Origin: Ancistrus triradiatus
Taxonomy: Eukaryota; Chordata; Actinopteri; Siluriformes; Loricariidae
Length of the DNA stretch: 64,000 nt
Assembly: GCA_025084515.1 (NCBI GenBank)
Contig: JAJAGP010000019.1
Coordinates: forward strand, 474,001-538,000
Direction of reading: 5' to 3'
Of this stretch, positions 32,801 through 39,470 are shown in pieces. A program made the position numbers and the translations under genes. How positions within the stretch are numbered: position 1 is the stretch's first letter; every line of letters begins with the position of its first letter. The notes under the pieces were generated by a model, which worked only from the letters and a program-made list of their open reading frames with translations, did no database searches and was not told the origin of the DNA.

Positions 32801-34474
32801 TCCAAACATAACGAGTTGAGTTTTTACCAAAAAGTTCTAATTTGGATTTATCTGACCATATGATATTCTCCCAATCCTCTTCTGGATCATCCATATGCTC
32901 TCTGGCAAACTTCAGACAGGGCTGGACATGTACTGGCTTAAGCAGGGGGACACGCCTGGCACTGCAGGATCTGAGTCCCTCTCAGTGTAGTGTGTTACTG
33001 ATGGTAGCCTTGTTACTTTGGTCCCAGCTCTCTGCAGTCATTCATCAGGTGTCTTTTATACAGAGAACGAGGTCAAACAGGTACCATTAATACAGGTAAC
33101 GAGTGGAGGACAGAAGAGCTTCTTAATTACGAAGTTACAGGTCTGTGAGAGCCAGAAATCTTGCTTGTTTGTGGGTGACCAAATACTTATTTTTCACCAT
33201 GATTTACAATTAAATTCTTTATAAATCCTACAATGTGATTTCCTGGATGTTTTTTCTCATTTTGTCTCTCATAGTTGAAGTGTACCTATGATAGCAATTA
33301 CAGATCTCTCTCATCTTTCAAGTAGCAGAACTTGCACAATCAGTGGCTGACTAAATACTTTTTTGCCCCACTGTATTTAACTATTTGCTTACATAAATCC
33401 AGGTGGTGACCTTTTCATTTGCCCAGGCAATATAGCTGTGTTTTTTAAACTTTTTTCTTTCAATTGCTGTGGAGCATTGGTACATACAGTATATACTTTA
33501 CATGATATGCAAGTATACTGGAAACTACTTTAAACAACATACTGGAAAAGAACTTTGACTATTTGGATTCAGTGTGAAAATATACACAAGAAACAGGTAT
33601 GTTCTGCATGACACAAAACCTTTGTTAAACAGTGTTATTTAAATACAGTTTAAGTTATTTTTACAGTTATTTTTAAGGTTTTAGTTTGCTTCCTTAACAG
33701 TAATAACAGTAACAACCAACTACAATAACCATGCAAAGCCTGCACTGTATCAACCCATGATTCCAGCAAGTTACCTAACCTCTCTCTCCGACAGATAAAA
33801 TCAACATTGTTCATCATACACCAAGTAAGTGGCTTGCAGCAGTTTTTCAATTTTCATTCTGGAAATGATAACATCTCCCTGGATGATTATTTATCACAGC
33901 AGCAGCCTCTTTCATATCTGCAGTCATGTAACTTAACAGGGAGGATCACACACAAGAGTTCATGTTCTACAGGGAGTTTGGGTAGAACATAGTACACACG
34001 ATTTCAAACACAGTCTTTGAGGTGCCATATGTTGGTGGACATAAAGTATTCTGCTTTTCAAGACTTGTATGTCATTTGGGGTTATATCAAAGTGAATGTC
34101 TTCCTTATTGGATGGCACATCTAGATTTTAATGAGCACCACAACTGTAATAAGTAAGACTGACTTGAGTGACACATACTGAAAGGAGCACTTACTTTGAT
34201 AGTAATAAATATTTTCACCCTATGCAGCTGTGACTACAAATGAATGTAGAAGAGGAAGCCAGGAAGCAGAGACGAACGTCTACAGTAAGCCCATCAAACG
34301 ACAGAATGTGAGTTTAAGAACTAGCACCCAGTATTAGTTACTTATTTGGTTAGATGTTTTCTTCTAATTCATAAAACTTTTTGAATGTGACTTATTAATA
34401 TGTACAAGAAAAATGTGATTATTGTTTATATTAAAATGTCATGTTTATTCCAGTCAAAAGCAGAAAAACATTGA
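12752..34474 (+). CDS. pik3ap1: BCAP / phosphoinositide-3-kinase adaptor protein 1, C-terminal half (eight exons)
   Basis: The cytoplasmic adaptor BCAP links B-cell receptor/CD19 and Toll-like receptor signalling to PI3-kinase through phosphotyrosine motifs. Eight exons (12752-12815, 12934-13170, 25703-25765, 25945-26126, 30745-30808, 33795-33824, 34228-34307, 34454-34474) have GT-AG borders and compatible phases. They join into 247 codons including the stop. Visible features are VYELMG (a YxxM site for p85 SH2 domains), PPAPTPRPE, LDELIKLQEQVK...DDALERFSDWQ, VYDKINIVHH and NVYSKP. The LQEQVK and IVHH blocks fit the BCAP C terminus better than the paralogue BANK1. The TIR-like, DBB and ankyrin parts are not seen; they are upstream or outside the window. 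Introns are rich in transposons; the largest is 12.5 kb. Confidence 0.85.
12934..13170 (+). CDS. pik3ap1: pik3ap1 exon b (tyrosine- and proline-rich)
   Basis: 237 bases between TTATACAG and GTAAAA. The acceptor at 12933 is preferred over the ACAG at 12948, because only the first completes the split codon from exon a without a stop. It encodes MEDTYAAF, EEYDSISTQ, NRPPAPTPRPEKL and SMPYIAQ, which are potential phosphotyrosine and SH3-binding sites. Confidence 0.85.
13457..13648. repeat. Compound TG/TA microsatellite
   Basis: About 190 bases of TG and TA dinucleotides, including a pure TA run of about 65 bases. Both strands appear open for 60-80 codons only because of the repeat. Confidence 0.95.
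13649..14644. other. Intron, nothing recognised
   Basis: No repeat family or exon recognised. Confidence 0.45.
14645..14925 (+). mobile_element. DNA-transposon end / MITE-like fish repeat
   Basis: GTGTGAAAATCTCAGGAGAC, TTTCTGAAATACTCAGACCA, CACCAACAACCATGCC, CATGTGATGGACTGATTAGA and the end GATGTGGCCGGTGAGTGTA form the conserved order of a common fish repeat. That repeat usually ends in AATAAAGTGGCCGGTGAGTG. Only this end is present. Confidence 0.55.
14926..16602. other. Intron, nothing recognised
   Basis: Contains a CT-rich run near 15596-15613 and a GT run near 16158-16176. The 112-codon frame at 15794-16132 has no recognisable motif and is probably chance. Confidence 0.45.
16605..17272 (+). 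mobile_element. DNA transposon with TIRs and TA target sites, HTH remnant
   Basis: CAACCCCAAATCAGAAAAAG at the left end matches, inverted, the CTTTTTGATTTGTGAC end on the right. TA lies at both borders (16603-16604 and 17273-17274). An open frame at 16922-17119 reads MGRGSPVYQQM and later STVHNIIKQFKESGGIS, resembling the N-terminal helix-turn-helix of a Tc1/mariner-like transposase. The catalytic domain is absent, so it is non-autonomous. Confidence 0.75.
17275..17861. other. Intron, nothing recognised
   Basis: AT-rich, no repeat recognised. Confidence 0.45.
17862..18098 (-). mobile_element. SINE (GGCGGCACGGTGG-type), reverse copy
   Basis: Read on the minus strand it starts GGAGCGGCACGGTGGCTCAG, has a B-box-like GGGTTCAATCC, then CGGTTTCC and CCAAAGACATGCATGTTAGG. 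A short local ACCCGGAGTAC duplication lies inside it. It is the best preserved 5' part of this family in the window. Confidence 0.7.
18099..19685. other. Intron, nothing recognised
   Basis: A C-rich run at 18108-18132 and an (AAT) tract at 18170-18187 follow the SINE. The rest is AT-rich without recognisable features. Confidence 0.45.
19893..19941 (+). promoter_or_regulatory. TATA-like box in a hairpin loop (nested LTR)
   Basis: ACACCGGCTGGCTCAGG (19893-19909) pairs with CCTGAGTCCAGTCGGTGT (19924-19941) apart from one bulge and a near match. TATTTAAGG sits in the loop at 19910-19918. The solo LTR has the same inner stem but a different outer stem that still pairs. It is repeated in the 3' LTR at 22930-22955. 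Confidence 0.6.
20720..20727 (+). promoter_or_regulatory. Second TATA box (TATAAATA) of the nested LTR
   Basis: TATAAATA lies 27 bases before ACGTTCTG (20747-20754), the segment that can pair with the primer-binding site. That spacing suits RNA polymerase II initiation at about 20747. The same box is present in the 3' LTR at about 23345. Confidence 0.6.
20936..21016 (+). other. tRNA-like stem with A- and B-box-like motifs in the LTR
   Basis: CTTCAGTGGCTGAG (20936-20949) is perfectly complementary to CTCAGCCACTGAAG (21003-21016). TGGCTGAGAGG (20942-20952) fits the A-box consensus and GGTTCGATCCT (20994-21004) nearly fits the B box. As a cloverleaf, a 7-bp acceptor (TCAGTGG/CCACTGA), a 4-of-5 T arm with TTCGATC loop, and a GTGTT/AACAC arm can form. 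Position 8 is C and the anticodon loop is not canonical, so I do not call a functional tRNA gene. It may be a captured tRNA. Confidence 0.45.
21186..21193 (+). promoter_or_regulatory. Putative self-priming primer-binding site
   Basis: CAGAATGT directly at the LTR/internal border can pair over eight bases (one G-U) with ACGTTCTG at 20747-20754, the predicted 5' end of the transcript. Tf1 and sushi-group Ty3/gypsy elements prime reverse transcription this way rather than with a tRNA. Confidence 0.45.
21190..22360 (+). pseudogene. Gag-like remnant with repeat-expanded C terminus
   Basis: A first frame starts MLRPNWDPALATG at 21190 and stops at 21387. A second overlapping frame (21299-22360) holds SVGEYVEDFC, LLLMAFFERGLDDGL and LAALCDLAIRTDALIRSN. 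These resemble the Gag of sushi-like Ty3/gypsy elements, with the retrotransposon gag domain at about residues 90-165 of that frame. After it come three 27-residue repeats (LRSVPELAAPVDPVPGHSA) and many PIPAPRSL-type repeats. No zinc knuckle, protease, reverse transcriptase, RNase H or integrase is present. The element is non-autonomous and its gag frame is split. Confidence 0.6.
21809..22051 (+). repeat. 81-base in-frame tandem repeat (three units)
   Basis: CAACTACGCTCCGTTCCTGA starts at 21809, 21890 and 21971, exactly 81 bases apart. It encodes 27-residue units in the gag-like frame. The third unit diverges towards its end. Confidence 0.9.
22100..22440 (+). repeat. 54-base in-frame tandem repeat (about six units)
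   Basis: GATCGTTGG recurs at 22116, 22170, 22224 and 22278, 54 bases apart, with degenerate units to about 22440. Each unit has two GATCCCYGCGCC half-repeats and encodes nine-residue PIPAPRSL-like motifs. Because 54 is divisible by three, open frames arise on both strands. Confidence 0.85.
22797..22813 (+). promoter_or_regulatory. Polypurine tract
   Basis: GGAGGGGGGG followed by TAC immediately precedes the 3' LTR start TGTAAGGGG. It is the expected plus-strand primer of an LTR element. Confidence 0.75.
22814..23493 (+). mobile_element. 3' LTR of the nested element, internally deleted and 3'-truncated
   Basis: Matches the 5' LTR from its first base. It lacks the 400 bases between the CTTCCCTCRCCGTGCG repeats and a roughly 32-base piece near 22892. 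It ends at GTTACACGCCGTA, about 320 bases short of the expected LTR end. I count roughly 20 substitutions against the 5' LTR over the first ~480 aligned bases, so the insertion is not recent. Confidence 0.8.
23494..24530 (+). pseudogene. Transposase remnant of Tc1 copy C
   Basis: The frame from 23642 opens with the MTRSKEISEELRKRV and EFGLHQSTVRQTVYKW helix-turn-helix. It shifts near 23800 and has a stop where VW should be (24226). It keeps WTDET, QQDNDPKHTSRS and NPIEMLW as fragments, so the DDE residues survive. After the NPIE block it is deleted straight into the right inverted repeat. Confidence 0.8.
24626..25702. other. Intron, nothing recognised
   Basis: No repeat family recognised. 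The open frame at 24710-24985 has no recognisable domain. Confidence 0.45.
25703..25765 (+). CDS. pik3ap1: pik3ap1 exon c
   Basis: 63 bases between TTTCTCATAG and GTAAGT, phase 1 on both sides. Completed with the G from exon b it reads VFQKKISQRDSDILYSLPAK plus Q. ILYSL adds another tyrosine motif. Confidence 0.85.
25945..26126 (+). CDS. pik3ap1: pik3ap1 exon d (coiled-coil-like block)
   Basis: 182 bases between GTGCCACAG and GTAATA. It encodes SISSTYDTFVPSPAP, then RLDELIKLQEQVKNG, DDALERFSDWQ and IDAVQQ. This is the strongest family signature in the gene. The nearby alternative acceptor ACAG four bases later would break the frame. Confidence 0.9.
26310..26665 (+). mobile_element. SINE (GGCGGCACGGTGG-type) interrupted by another SINE
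   Basis: The left half (GTTTGTATGCTCTCCCCTTG to ATTCCTCCAAGTTC, near 26380) and right half (TTTCCTCCAGGTTCTGTAGC to AAAGACATTTATTAGG) belong to one element. The L2-tailed SINE sits between them. Confidence 0.6.
26384..26566 (-). mobile_element. tRNA-derived SINE with L2-like tail, reverse copy
   Basis: On the minus strand it reads from the tRNA-like head (GGGTTCAATTCC B box) through CTTGAGCAAGG and TTAACCCAC to CTCTGGATAAGGGCATCTGC. It is inserted in the SINE above; CCAAGTTC and CCAGTTTC may be the remains of its target duplication. Confidence 0.75.
26768..26828. repeat. (GT)n microsatellite
   Basis: About 30 uninterrupted GT units. Confidence 0.95.
26829..27437. other. Intron, nothing recognised
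   Basis: AT-rich without recognisable features. The minus frame at 27012-27326 has no recognised motif. Confidence 0.45.
27438..28501 (+). pseudogene. Tc1/mariner-type element with remnant transposase
   Basis: Ends match inverted: TGGTCACTTTATTAGAGAAA on the left and TTTCTATAATAAAGTGGCCA on the right. The best frame (28039-28386) reads EHFQQDNAPCHKS, then SSDLNPIEHLWDDV, giving the second Asp and the Glu of a DDE triad. The N-terminal half is in broken frames. The family matches common fish elements ending in AATAAAGTGGCC. Confidence 0.75.
28551..29777 (-). pseudogene. Tc1-like element, family 1 (copy D), internally deleted
   Basis: Both ends are present (CAGTGGTGCT at 28551, CACCAGTG ending 29777) with TA on each side. 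On the minus strand the transposase starts near 29415 (MWKCIMAQTKEISEDLRK). It keeps the helix-turn-helix EFGLHQSTVRQIVYKWRKF and the SGRPTKITPRARR linker up to RRTLNNNG. A shifted frame follows, with KPEGYWKNVLWMDET. The rest of the catalytic domain is replaced by about 150 unrelated bases. Confidence 0.85.
29780..30744. other. Intron, nothing recognised
   Basis: Very AT-rich sequence ending in TGTTCTAG before the exon at 30745. Confidence 0.5.
30745..30808 (+). CDS. pik3ap1: pik3ap1 exon e
   Basis: 64 bases between TGTTCTAG and GTGAGT, phase 0 to phase 1. It encodes ENLQQLRASITNNRENDDSV plus Y, continuing the helical LQQLR stretch into the DSVY motif. Confidence 0.85.
30809..31661. other. 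Intron, nothing recognised
   Basis: No repeat or exon recognised. Confidence 0.45.
31662..33437 (-). mobile_element. Tc1-like element interrupted by another Tc1
   Basis: The left part (AAAAGGTCACCACCTGGATT at about 31690) and right part (AATCCAGGTGGTGACCTTTT at about 33400) are inverted copies with AGCTAT at the outer ends. On the minus strand, 31870-31960 reads WPPQSPNLNPIENLWDVLEN, the C-terminal catalytic block of a Tc1 transposase. The family-2 Tc1 at 32107-33373 is inserted between the two arms. Confidence 0.7.
32107..33373 (-). pseudogene. Tc1-like element, family 2 (copy E), broken transposase
   Basis: GGGGCAAAAAAGTATTTAGT-type inverted ends lie at both borders with TA at 32105-32106 and 33374-33375. 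Minus-strand fragments include HMDDPEEDWENIIWSDKSK (first Asp), TVKHGGGNLMLWGCFSAKG, RALKMECGWSFQHDNDPK (second Asp) and LSPIENLWRELK (Glu). Frames shift several times, and the N-terminal DNA-binding part appears deleted. Confidence 0.85.
33438..33794. other. Intron, nothing recognised
   Basis: Ends in CTCTCTCCGACAG before the exon at 33795. Confidence 0.5.
33795..33824 (+). CDS. pik3ap1: pik3ap1 exon f (30-base microexon)
   Basis: Between CTCCGACAG and GTAAGT, phase 1 to phase 1. With the G of exon e it reads DKINIVHHTP. IVHH is the block that ties the tail to BCAP. It is too short for an ORF scan and was found by phase and splice sites. Confidence 0.8.
34228..34307 (+). CDS. pik3ap1: pik3ap1 exon g
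   Basis: 80 bases between CTATGCAG and GTGAGT, phase 1 to phase 0. It encodes TVTTNECRRGSQEAETNVYS then KPIKRQN. The NVYSKP motif is a potential phosphotyrosine site near the C terminus. Confidence 0.8.
34454..34474 (+). CDS. pik3ap1: pik3ap1 terminal coding exon
   Basis: After TTTATTCCAG the frame reads SKAEKH and stops (TGA at 34472-34474). GTAAGT follows at 34477-34482, so a 3' UTR intron cannot be excluded, but an AATAAA lies about 105 bases downstream. The exact last exon is less certain than the others. Confidence 0.65.
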   Translation, partial: SKAEKH

Positions 34475-34580
34475 AAGTAAGTATGAAATTTATTTAATTT
34501 CTTAGTTTTTAGATATGACATATCTGATATAAATTTCAGCTTCGTAAAAGTCGTGATGGACAGTTTTTTTAGAGCTGCCC

Positions 34581-34586
34581 AATAAA
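34581..34586 (+). promoter_or_regulatory. Polyadenylation signal AATAAA
   Basis: The canonical hexamer 107 bases after the pik3ap1 stop codon, and the first good candidate for the 3' end of the transcript. Confidence 0.5.
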
Positions 34587-34659
34587 GTGGCTGTCCATTC
34601 CGGATGGTGATCTTGATTTGCTGTTGCTATTTCTCATGTTTCACATGCACTGTTTACCA

Positions 34660-34866
34660 TCCGTGATGGTGCAGCGATTAAGGTACTGGACTTGGACTAG
34701 AAGGTTCAGAAGGTCCAGGATTCAAATCCCAGCACTGCCAAGTAGCCACTGTTTTGTCTTTGAGTATGGCACTAATCAACAATTGTTTGGAATCTACCTT
34801 TTTAAAACTGTGTCAGTTCTAAGTCTCTCTGGATAAGGGCGACTGCTAAATGACTAAAAGTAAATG
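34660..34866 (+). mobile_element. tRNA-derived SINE with L2-like tail
   Basis: GGTGCAGCGATTAAGGTACT head, GGATTCAAATCC B box, and a CTCTGGATAAGGGCGACTGC tail. More diverged than the copy at 5007. Confidence 0.75.
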
Positions 34867-35029
34867 TTCAGACATTTGTGACTGACTCACCTCTAGTGTA
34901 GACACCTGCCATTTGGCCTCTTCGGAACTCAGCTAGTTGCTTCATGTTACTGTTAAAGGTCAGGTTATGAATTGTCACTCCTATTCTGTTGCTGATCCCT
35001 GCTTTTTACTGACAATCAGTTACTCTTAT

Positions 35030-35204
35030 TTACTTAGCAGAAGTCCAGAGCAACCTATAATTGATACAATCATACACTGCAAGCACTTGTGAGTTAAGGG
35101 CCTTGCTCAAGGACTCAACAGTGGCAAACTGGCAGGTTGGATTTGAACATTGCACCTTTTTGTCCATAGTCCAGTACCTTAACCACTAGAGCACCACAGT
35201 CCCA
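35030..35204 (-). mobile_element. tRNA-derived SINE with L2-like tail, reverse copy
   Basis: Minus strand: GGTGCTCTAGTGGTTAAGGT head, TTGAGCAAGG body, and a tail close to GTCCAGAGC in plus orientation. The tail is partly deleted. Confidence 0.7.
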
Positions 35205-35514
35205 AAACAGTTCGTCTGTGCACTTAAATATAATTTGTCTGTGTACTCATTTTTATCTGCTGTTTCTGTTTAATTTGTCCACACCTAAATATTTTAGTAT
35301 TTTTTTATTTTTTTTTGTATGTTCCAGCATTTTATGTTGATGTTGCAGTCACAGAAAAAAGTGAGAAATTCACTAGACATCATTCAAGATGTGACCAGGA
35401 TATCTGATGATAGTCTCTTCATTTTTCACTTTAATACTGTTAGATTACCATAATATTGCTCATGCTAGAATGTTTATAACCGAACCTTTCTTAACAGTAC
35501 CTGTTAAAATGACA

Positions 35515-35757
35515 TATTTTAAGAATTATGAAACGTGAAGATATGTCACCGTGAAATACGAATATTGATTCTGTTATAAAATAATATACGTATGCTGTTT
35601 TAGATTATTTTGTAAGGATATATTCTGTAATACATGTCACTTATATTTTAAGAATTATGAAACGTGAAGAAATGTCACCTTGAAATAAAAATATTATTGC
35701 TGTTATAACATAATATACGTATGCTCTTTTAGAATATTTTGTAAGCGTATATTCTGT
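35515..35757. repeat. Two-copy tandem duplication, 129-base period
   Basis: AAGAATTATGAAACGTGAAG at 35521 recurs at 35650. AATATACGTATGCT and TATATTCTGTA blocks recur at the same spacing. The copies differ at about ten positions. Confidence 0.85.
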
Positions 35758-35794
35758 AGTGCGTTCTTATGGAACATAGAAATGCATGTGTAGA

Positions 35795-35953
35795 ACATGT
35801 GCTGGTTCAGTGGGTAATTACAATGCTACGAGTTCAAATCCCAAGCTGCTACTGTTCTGTCCATTGAGCAAGACTCTTAACGTTCAAATTTTCATCTCAG
35901 TTGTCCATTGCTCCGAATAAGGGAGCCTGCTAACTGCTGTAAATGTAAATATC
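35795..35953 (+). mobile_element. Degenerate L2-tailed SINE
   Basis: GAGTTCAAATCC B box, GAGCAAGACTCTTAAC, and the end GCTGTAAATGTAAAT. Heavily diverged. Confidence 0.6.
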
Positions 35954-37124
35954 CATCAGGGGGTGCAATCTCCCCACACATGCTGATCAAAAAGCTGTGT
36001 GTTGATTAATTCACGGGCCCTTTGACAGACAAACAAGGCTCTTGCACGTCCTTTTTTCCCAGCAGACACCGAGAGTGCCATACGGATCACTGATTGCATG
36101 TGAGGACACAAACAAGCATCTCAGACAGAGTAAAAAAAAAAACCCAACGGTGTTGTGCAAGTGAGTGTTTGCCTATTATGTTGGTGCCGAGGGACCTGGG
36201 AGTGCTAAAGCGGCTCTGCGATGCACTGCATGCTGCTAAGCGGCTCTGCCTGCCAAAACCTAGCAGCTGGACACATTTGCATGATCAGTCATGCTCTTTG
36301 TGAATAATATGTATTAAAGCCCCTGCACTCTGGTGTGTTTGGAAGCAGCAGTTTTGCCTTTGGAGATGATCCGGCTCCAGCAGCCCCGGTGGCATTTGCT
36401 GCGTGGGTTTTGCCTGTCACCTGCTGCTCTGGGAAAGAGCTGAGCTTCCTGATCCTTGGCTGGATCCAACTTCTTCAAGTTGATGCATATTCCTCCAACC
36501 AGTGAATGGGAACGGGCTGTACAAGAAACCAGTGTGTATGAGGCATCAGATCGAAATCAGACTATTTCCAATATAACCGTTGTCCCTTGCCAGAATCAAC
36601 TCATTCAATGTTTGTTGCCGAAACAAACAAAATTAATGACACTGCTTATCCATTTGCATCTTGTGGAAAGATGCCACAGGAGTTCTTATGGTTGTCAAGC
36701 TGTGAGAGGGTTGATAAACCTCTCATTAAAGATTAAGGCTTCCCTGAAGTATAGCGCTTTATCTGGGAGAGAGCACAGGGCAGGATTAGAATGCAGATGC
36801 ATCAAACAATGCTGCCATAAAACTGAAAACTGATAAAGATCCAATACAGCTGAGGCTCCCACTCAACATGGGCACTGAGTGGTGCAGGCTATTATTTCAG
36901 TAATATCACAGTGTGACAAGATGCCGTTTAAGAAATATTCTGATCTAACCAAAGGCAGATTTACCAGACACAGCTTTTACATCTTCCAGAAGATTGTTGG
37001 AAATGACCCATTTGAGTGGACCACTCAGAACACAAAGGTATTTGGATGACGTCTCACAAAATGACCAGTATGATACAAATGCACATGGGCTCAGTCTTCA
37101 TCTTCTGAATAAGACCAAGATACA
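35954..37124. other. Intergenic, no gene recognised; some complex sequence
   Basis: 35980-36300 is more GC-balanced and complex than its surroundings (for example TTGATTAATTCACGGGCCC and an ATTTGCAT octamer near 36276). It might hold regulatory DNA, but nothing proves it. The open frames here have no recognised motif. Confidence 0.35.
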
Positions 37125-38160
37125 ATGCATTCAGAAAGTCACATTTTGTTATGTTTCGGCCTTGTGCTAAAATAATAATAATAATTTTTAAAAAGTTAAC
37201 AAGTTATCCCCCATCAATCTGCACTCAATACTCTATAATGAGAACATGAAAACAGGATTTTAGAAATATTTGTAAATTTATTAAAAAAAGGAAAAACTAA
37301 AATTTCACATGAGCATGACTTCAGATTCTTTGCTGTGACACTTGATCTTGATGTCTCTTGATCATCTTTGAGAAGTTTCTACACCTCAATTGGAGTCCAC
37401 CTGTGGTAAATTCAGTTGATTGGACAGGATTTGGAAAGTCACACACCTGTTCATATAAGGTCTCACAACTAGAAAAGTATATTAGAGCAAAAGCCAAGCC
37501 ATGAGGAGGAAAGAACTGTTGAGCTCAGAGACAGAATTGTGTGATGGCACAGATCTGCAGAAAGCTACACAAAATTCTGCTGCACTGAAAGTGCCCAAGA
37601 GCACAGTGACCTCCATAATTCTTAAATGGAAAAACTCTTGAACAACCAGGACTCTTCCTAGAGCTGGCCGCCGCACCAAACTAAGTAATCAAAGGAAAAA
37701 GGCTTTGATAAGAGAGGTGACCAAGAACGAGAGGTGAATGGTCACTCTGGCTGAGCTCCAAAGATCCTGTGTGCAGATGAGAAAAACTTCCAGAAGGTCA
37801 GCCATCACTGCAGCACTCCACCAATCTGGGCTTTATGGCAGAGTGGCCAGACAGAAGCCTCTCCTCAGTTAAAGACATTTGAAGGCCCGTTTGAGGTTGG
37901 CAAAAAAGCATCTAAAGCACTCTCAGACTGTGAGAAACAAGATTCTCTGGTCTGCTGAAATGAAGTTTGAACTTTTTGGAGTCAATTCTAAGCCTCATGT
38001 CTGGAGGAAAACAGGAACCTCTCATCACCTGTCCAATGTTATTCCTACAGTGAAGCATGATGGTGGCAGCAACTCATTGTGGGGGTGTTTTCAGTGTCTT
38101 GGACAGGGAGACTGGTCAACGTTGAAGATGAATGGAGCAAAGTACAGAGATATCTGAAAA
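37125..38160 (+). pseudogene. Tc1-like element, family 3 (copy F), 3'-truncated
   Basis: TGCATTCAGAAAGTCACATT resembles the terminal repeat of a fish Tc1 family. The frame from 37501 starts MRRKELLSSE and has stops after KWKNS and NER. It continues HQSGLYGRVARQKPLLS, LFGVNSKPHVWRK, VIPTVKHDGG. The first catalytic Asp position reads WSAEMK instead of WSDE, and everything after YRDI, including the second Asp and Glu, is missing. No right terminal repeat. Confidence 0.75.
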
Positions 38161-38804
38161 TCTGATTCAGAGCACTTGGGACCTCAGACTTGGTTCCCTG
38201 TATCTCTGTAGTCACCATATAACTCTTTAGAGCTCTTCATCTCTCTCTGTCAGAACTTTTCATAAATAAAGACAGTGAAGCAGAGCTGCATTAAGAGCTT
38301 TGGCCTCTACATTTGGAGAACATGACAATATGCTTGCCTACCTCACCCTAGTGGTGGTGGCACCACCATGCACTCCCTAACATGGTGGAATTAATGAACA
38401 GGCTCTTTCTCATGACCTTTTTTTAGTACATAAAATCATTTGTTTCTTGAATTGCTACAGATTTTGAGTTGCACTGTCATGGCCAATCTGTACCTCCAGT
38501 GTGCCTCTTAAATTATTGCCTTATTCCTTTTGAATATGTATCCTCACATCTTAACCTGAGATTCACTTTCAGAGGTATAGGGAACTCTAAAGAGTTGTAA
38601 AAAGATCTAAAGCATCATAAACACGTCTAAAGAGACCTAAAGAGTTATAGACCTAAAGCGATATAAAGAGCTATAAAGTGATCTGAAGAGTTACAGTGGC
38701 ATCCAAAAGGCATAAAGCTAAAGATGACAACGTTATTTAATATTTTAAACAATATTAATGAATTATCTGTATGTTTTAATGTTTTTACATAATAAAGTAT
38801 AAGG
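38161..38804. other. Intergenic, with a degenerate AAAGAG-type array
   Basis: 38583-38700 contains many irregular repeats of CTAAAGAG/TATAAAG about 10-14 bases apart. The rest holds nothing recognised. Confidence 0.45.
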
Positions 38805-39470
38805 GCTCAGCAAAAGTTTGGGCAACTTGCATGGTCCGTGCTTAGTAGACACCCCCTTTAGCAAGTATGACAGCTTGCAATATGAGTTTTGCTATAGTAG
38901 TTTGGGTTGATTTTTGAACATATTCTTGGGATTTCTTGCATGCACTGCTCTTCCGAGGTCTCTCTACATATTTAGATCCGGGGTCTGTCAAGGCCATGGC
39001 AAAACCTTCTGCCATGTCATTAAAACCACCTGTCTACGATTGTGTATCAAGGCATGAACTCAAGAAGACCTCTGCAGATGTCCTGTGGTATCTAGCACCA
39101 AGTCATTAGAAGCAGATACTTTAAGTTGAGCAGCCAGGCCTTCATGAATCAGACACAAATGCTTGATCAGATTAAGATCTGGGGAATTTGGAAGTCAATC
39201 CCACACCTCAAACTCTTATTTTTCTCAATCATTCCTGAAAAAATATTTGCTGTGTGGCAGGGCGCATTGTCCTGCTGAAAGAGGGCACTGCTGTGAAGGG
39301 AATATTGTCGCCATGAAGGGCTGTGCTTGGTTTCCAACAATATTAGGTATGTGTCAGGTATGTGTAACATTAACATCAATGCCTGGGCCCAAGGTTTTTA
39401 AACAGAACATTATTCAGAGCATCACATTGTCAGTCAGCATTATTCACTTCACCTGTTCGTGGTTCTAATG
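38805..39470 (-). pseudogene. Tc1/mariner transposase remnants
   Basis: The minus-strand frame 39167-39379 includes SALFQQDNAPCHTANIFS and later FQIPQILI, a decayed form of the S-PDLNPI block. The order is typical of a Tc1/mariner DDE domain. The upstream 38805-39030 part also resembles fish Tc1 sequence (CAAAAGTTTGGGCAACTTGC). It may be two overlapping remnants. Confidence 0.55.
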
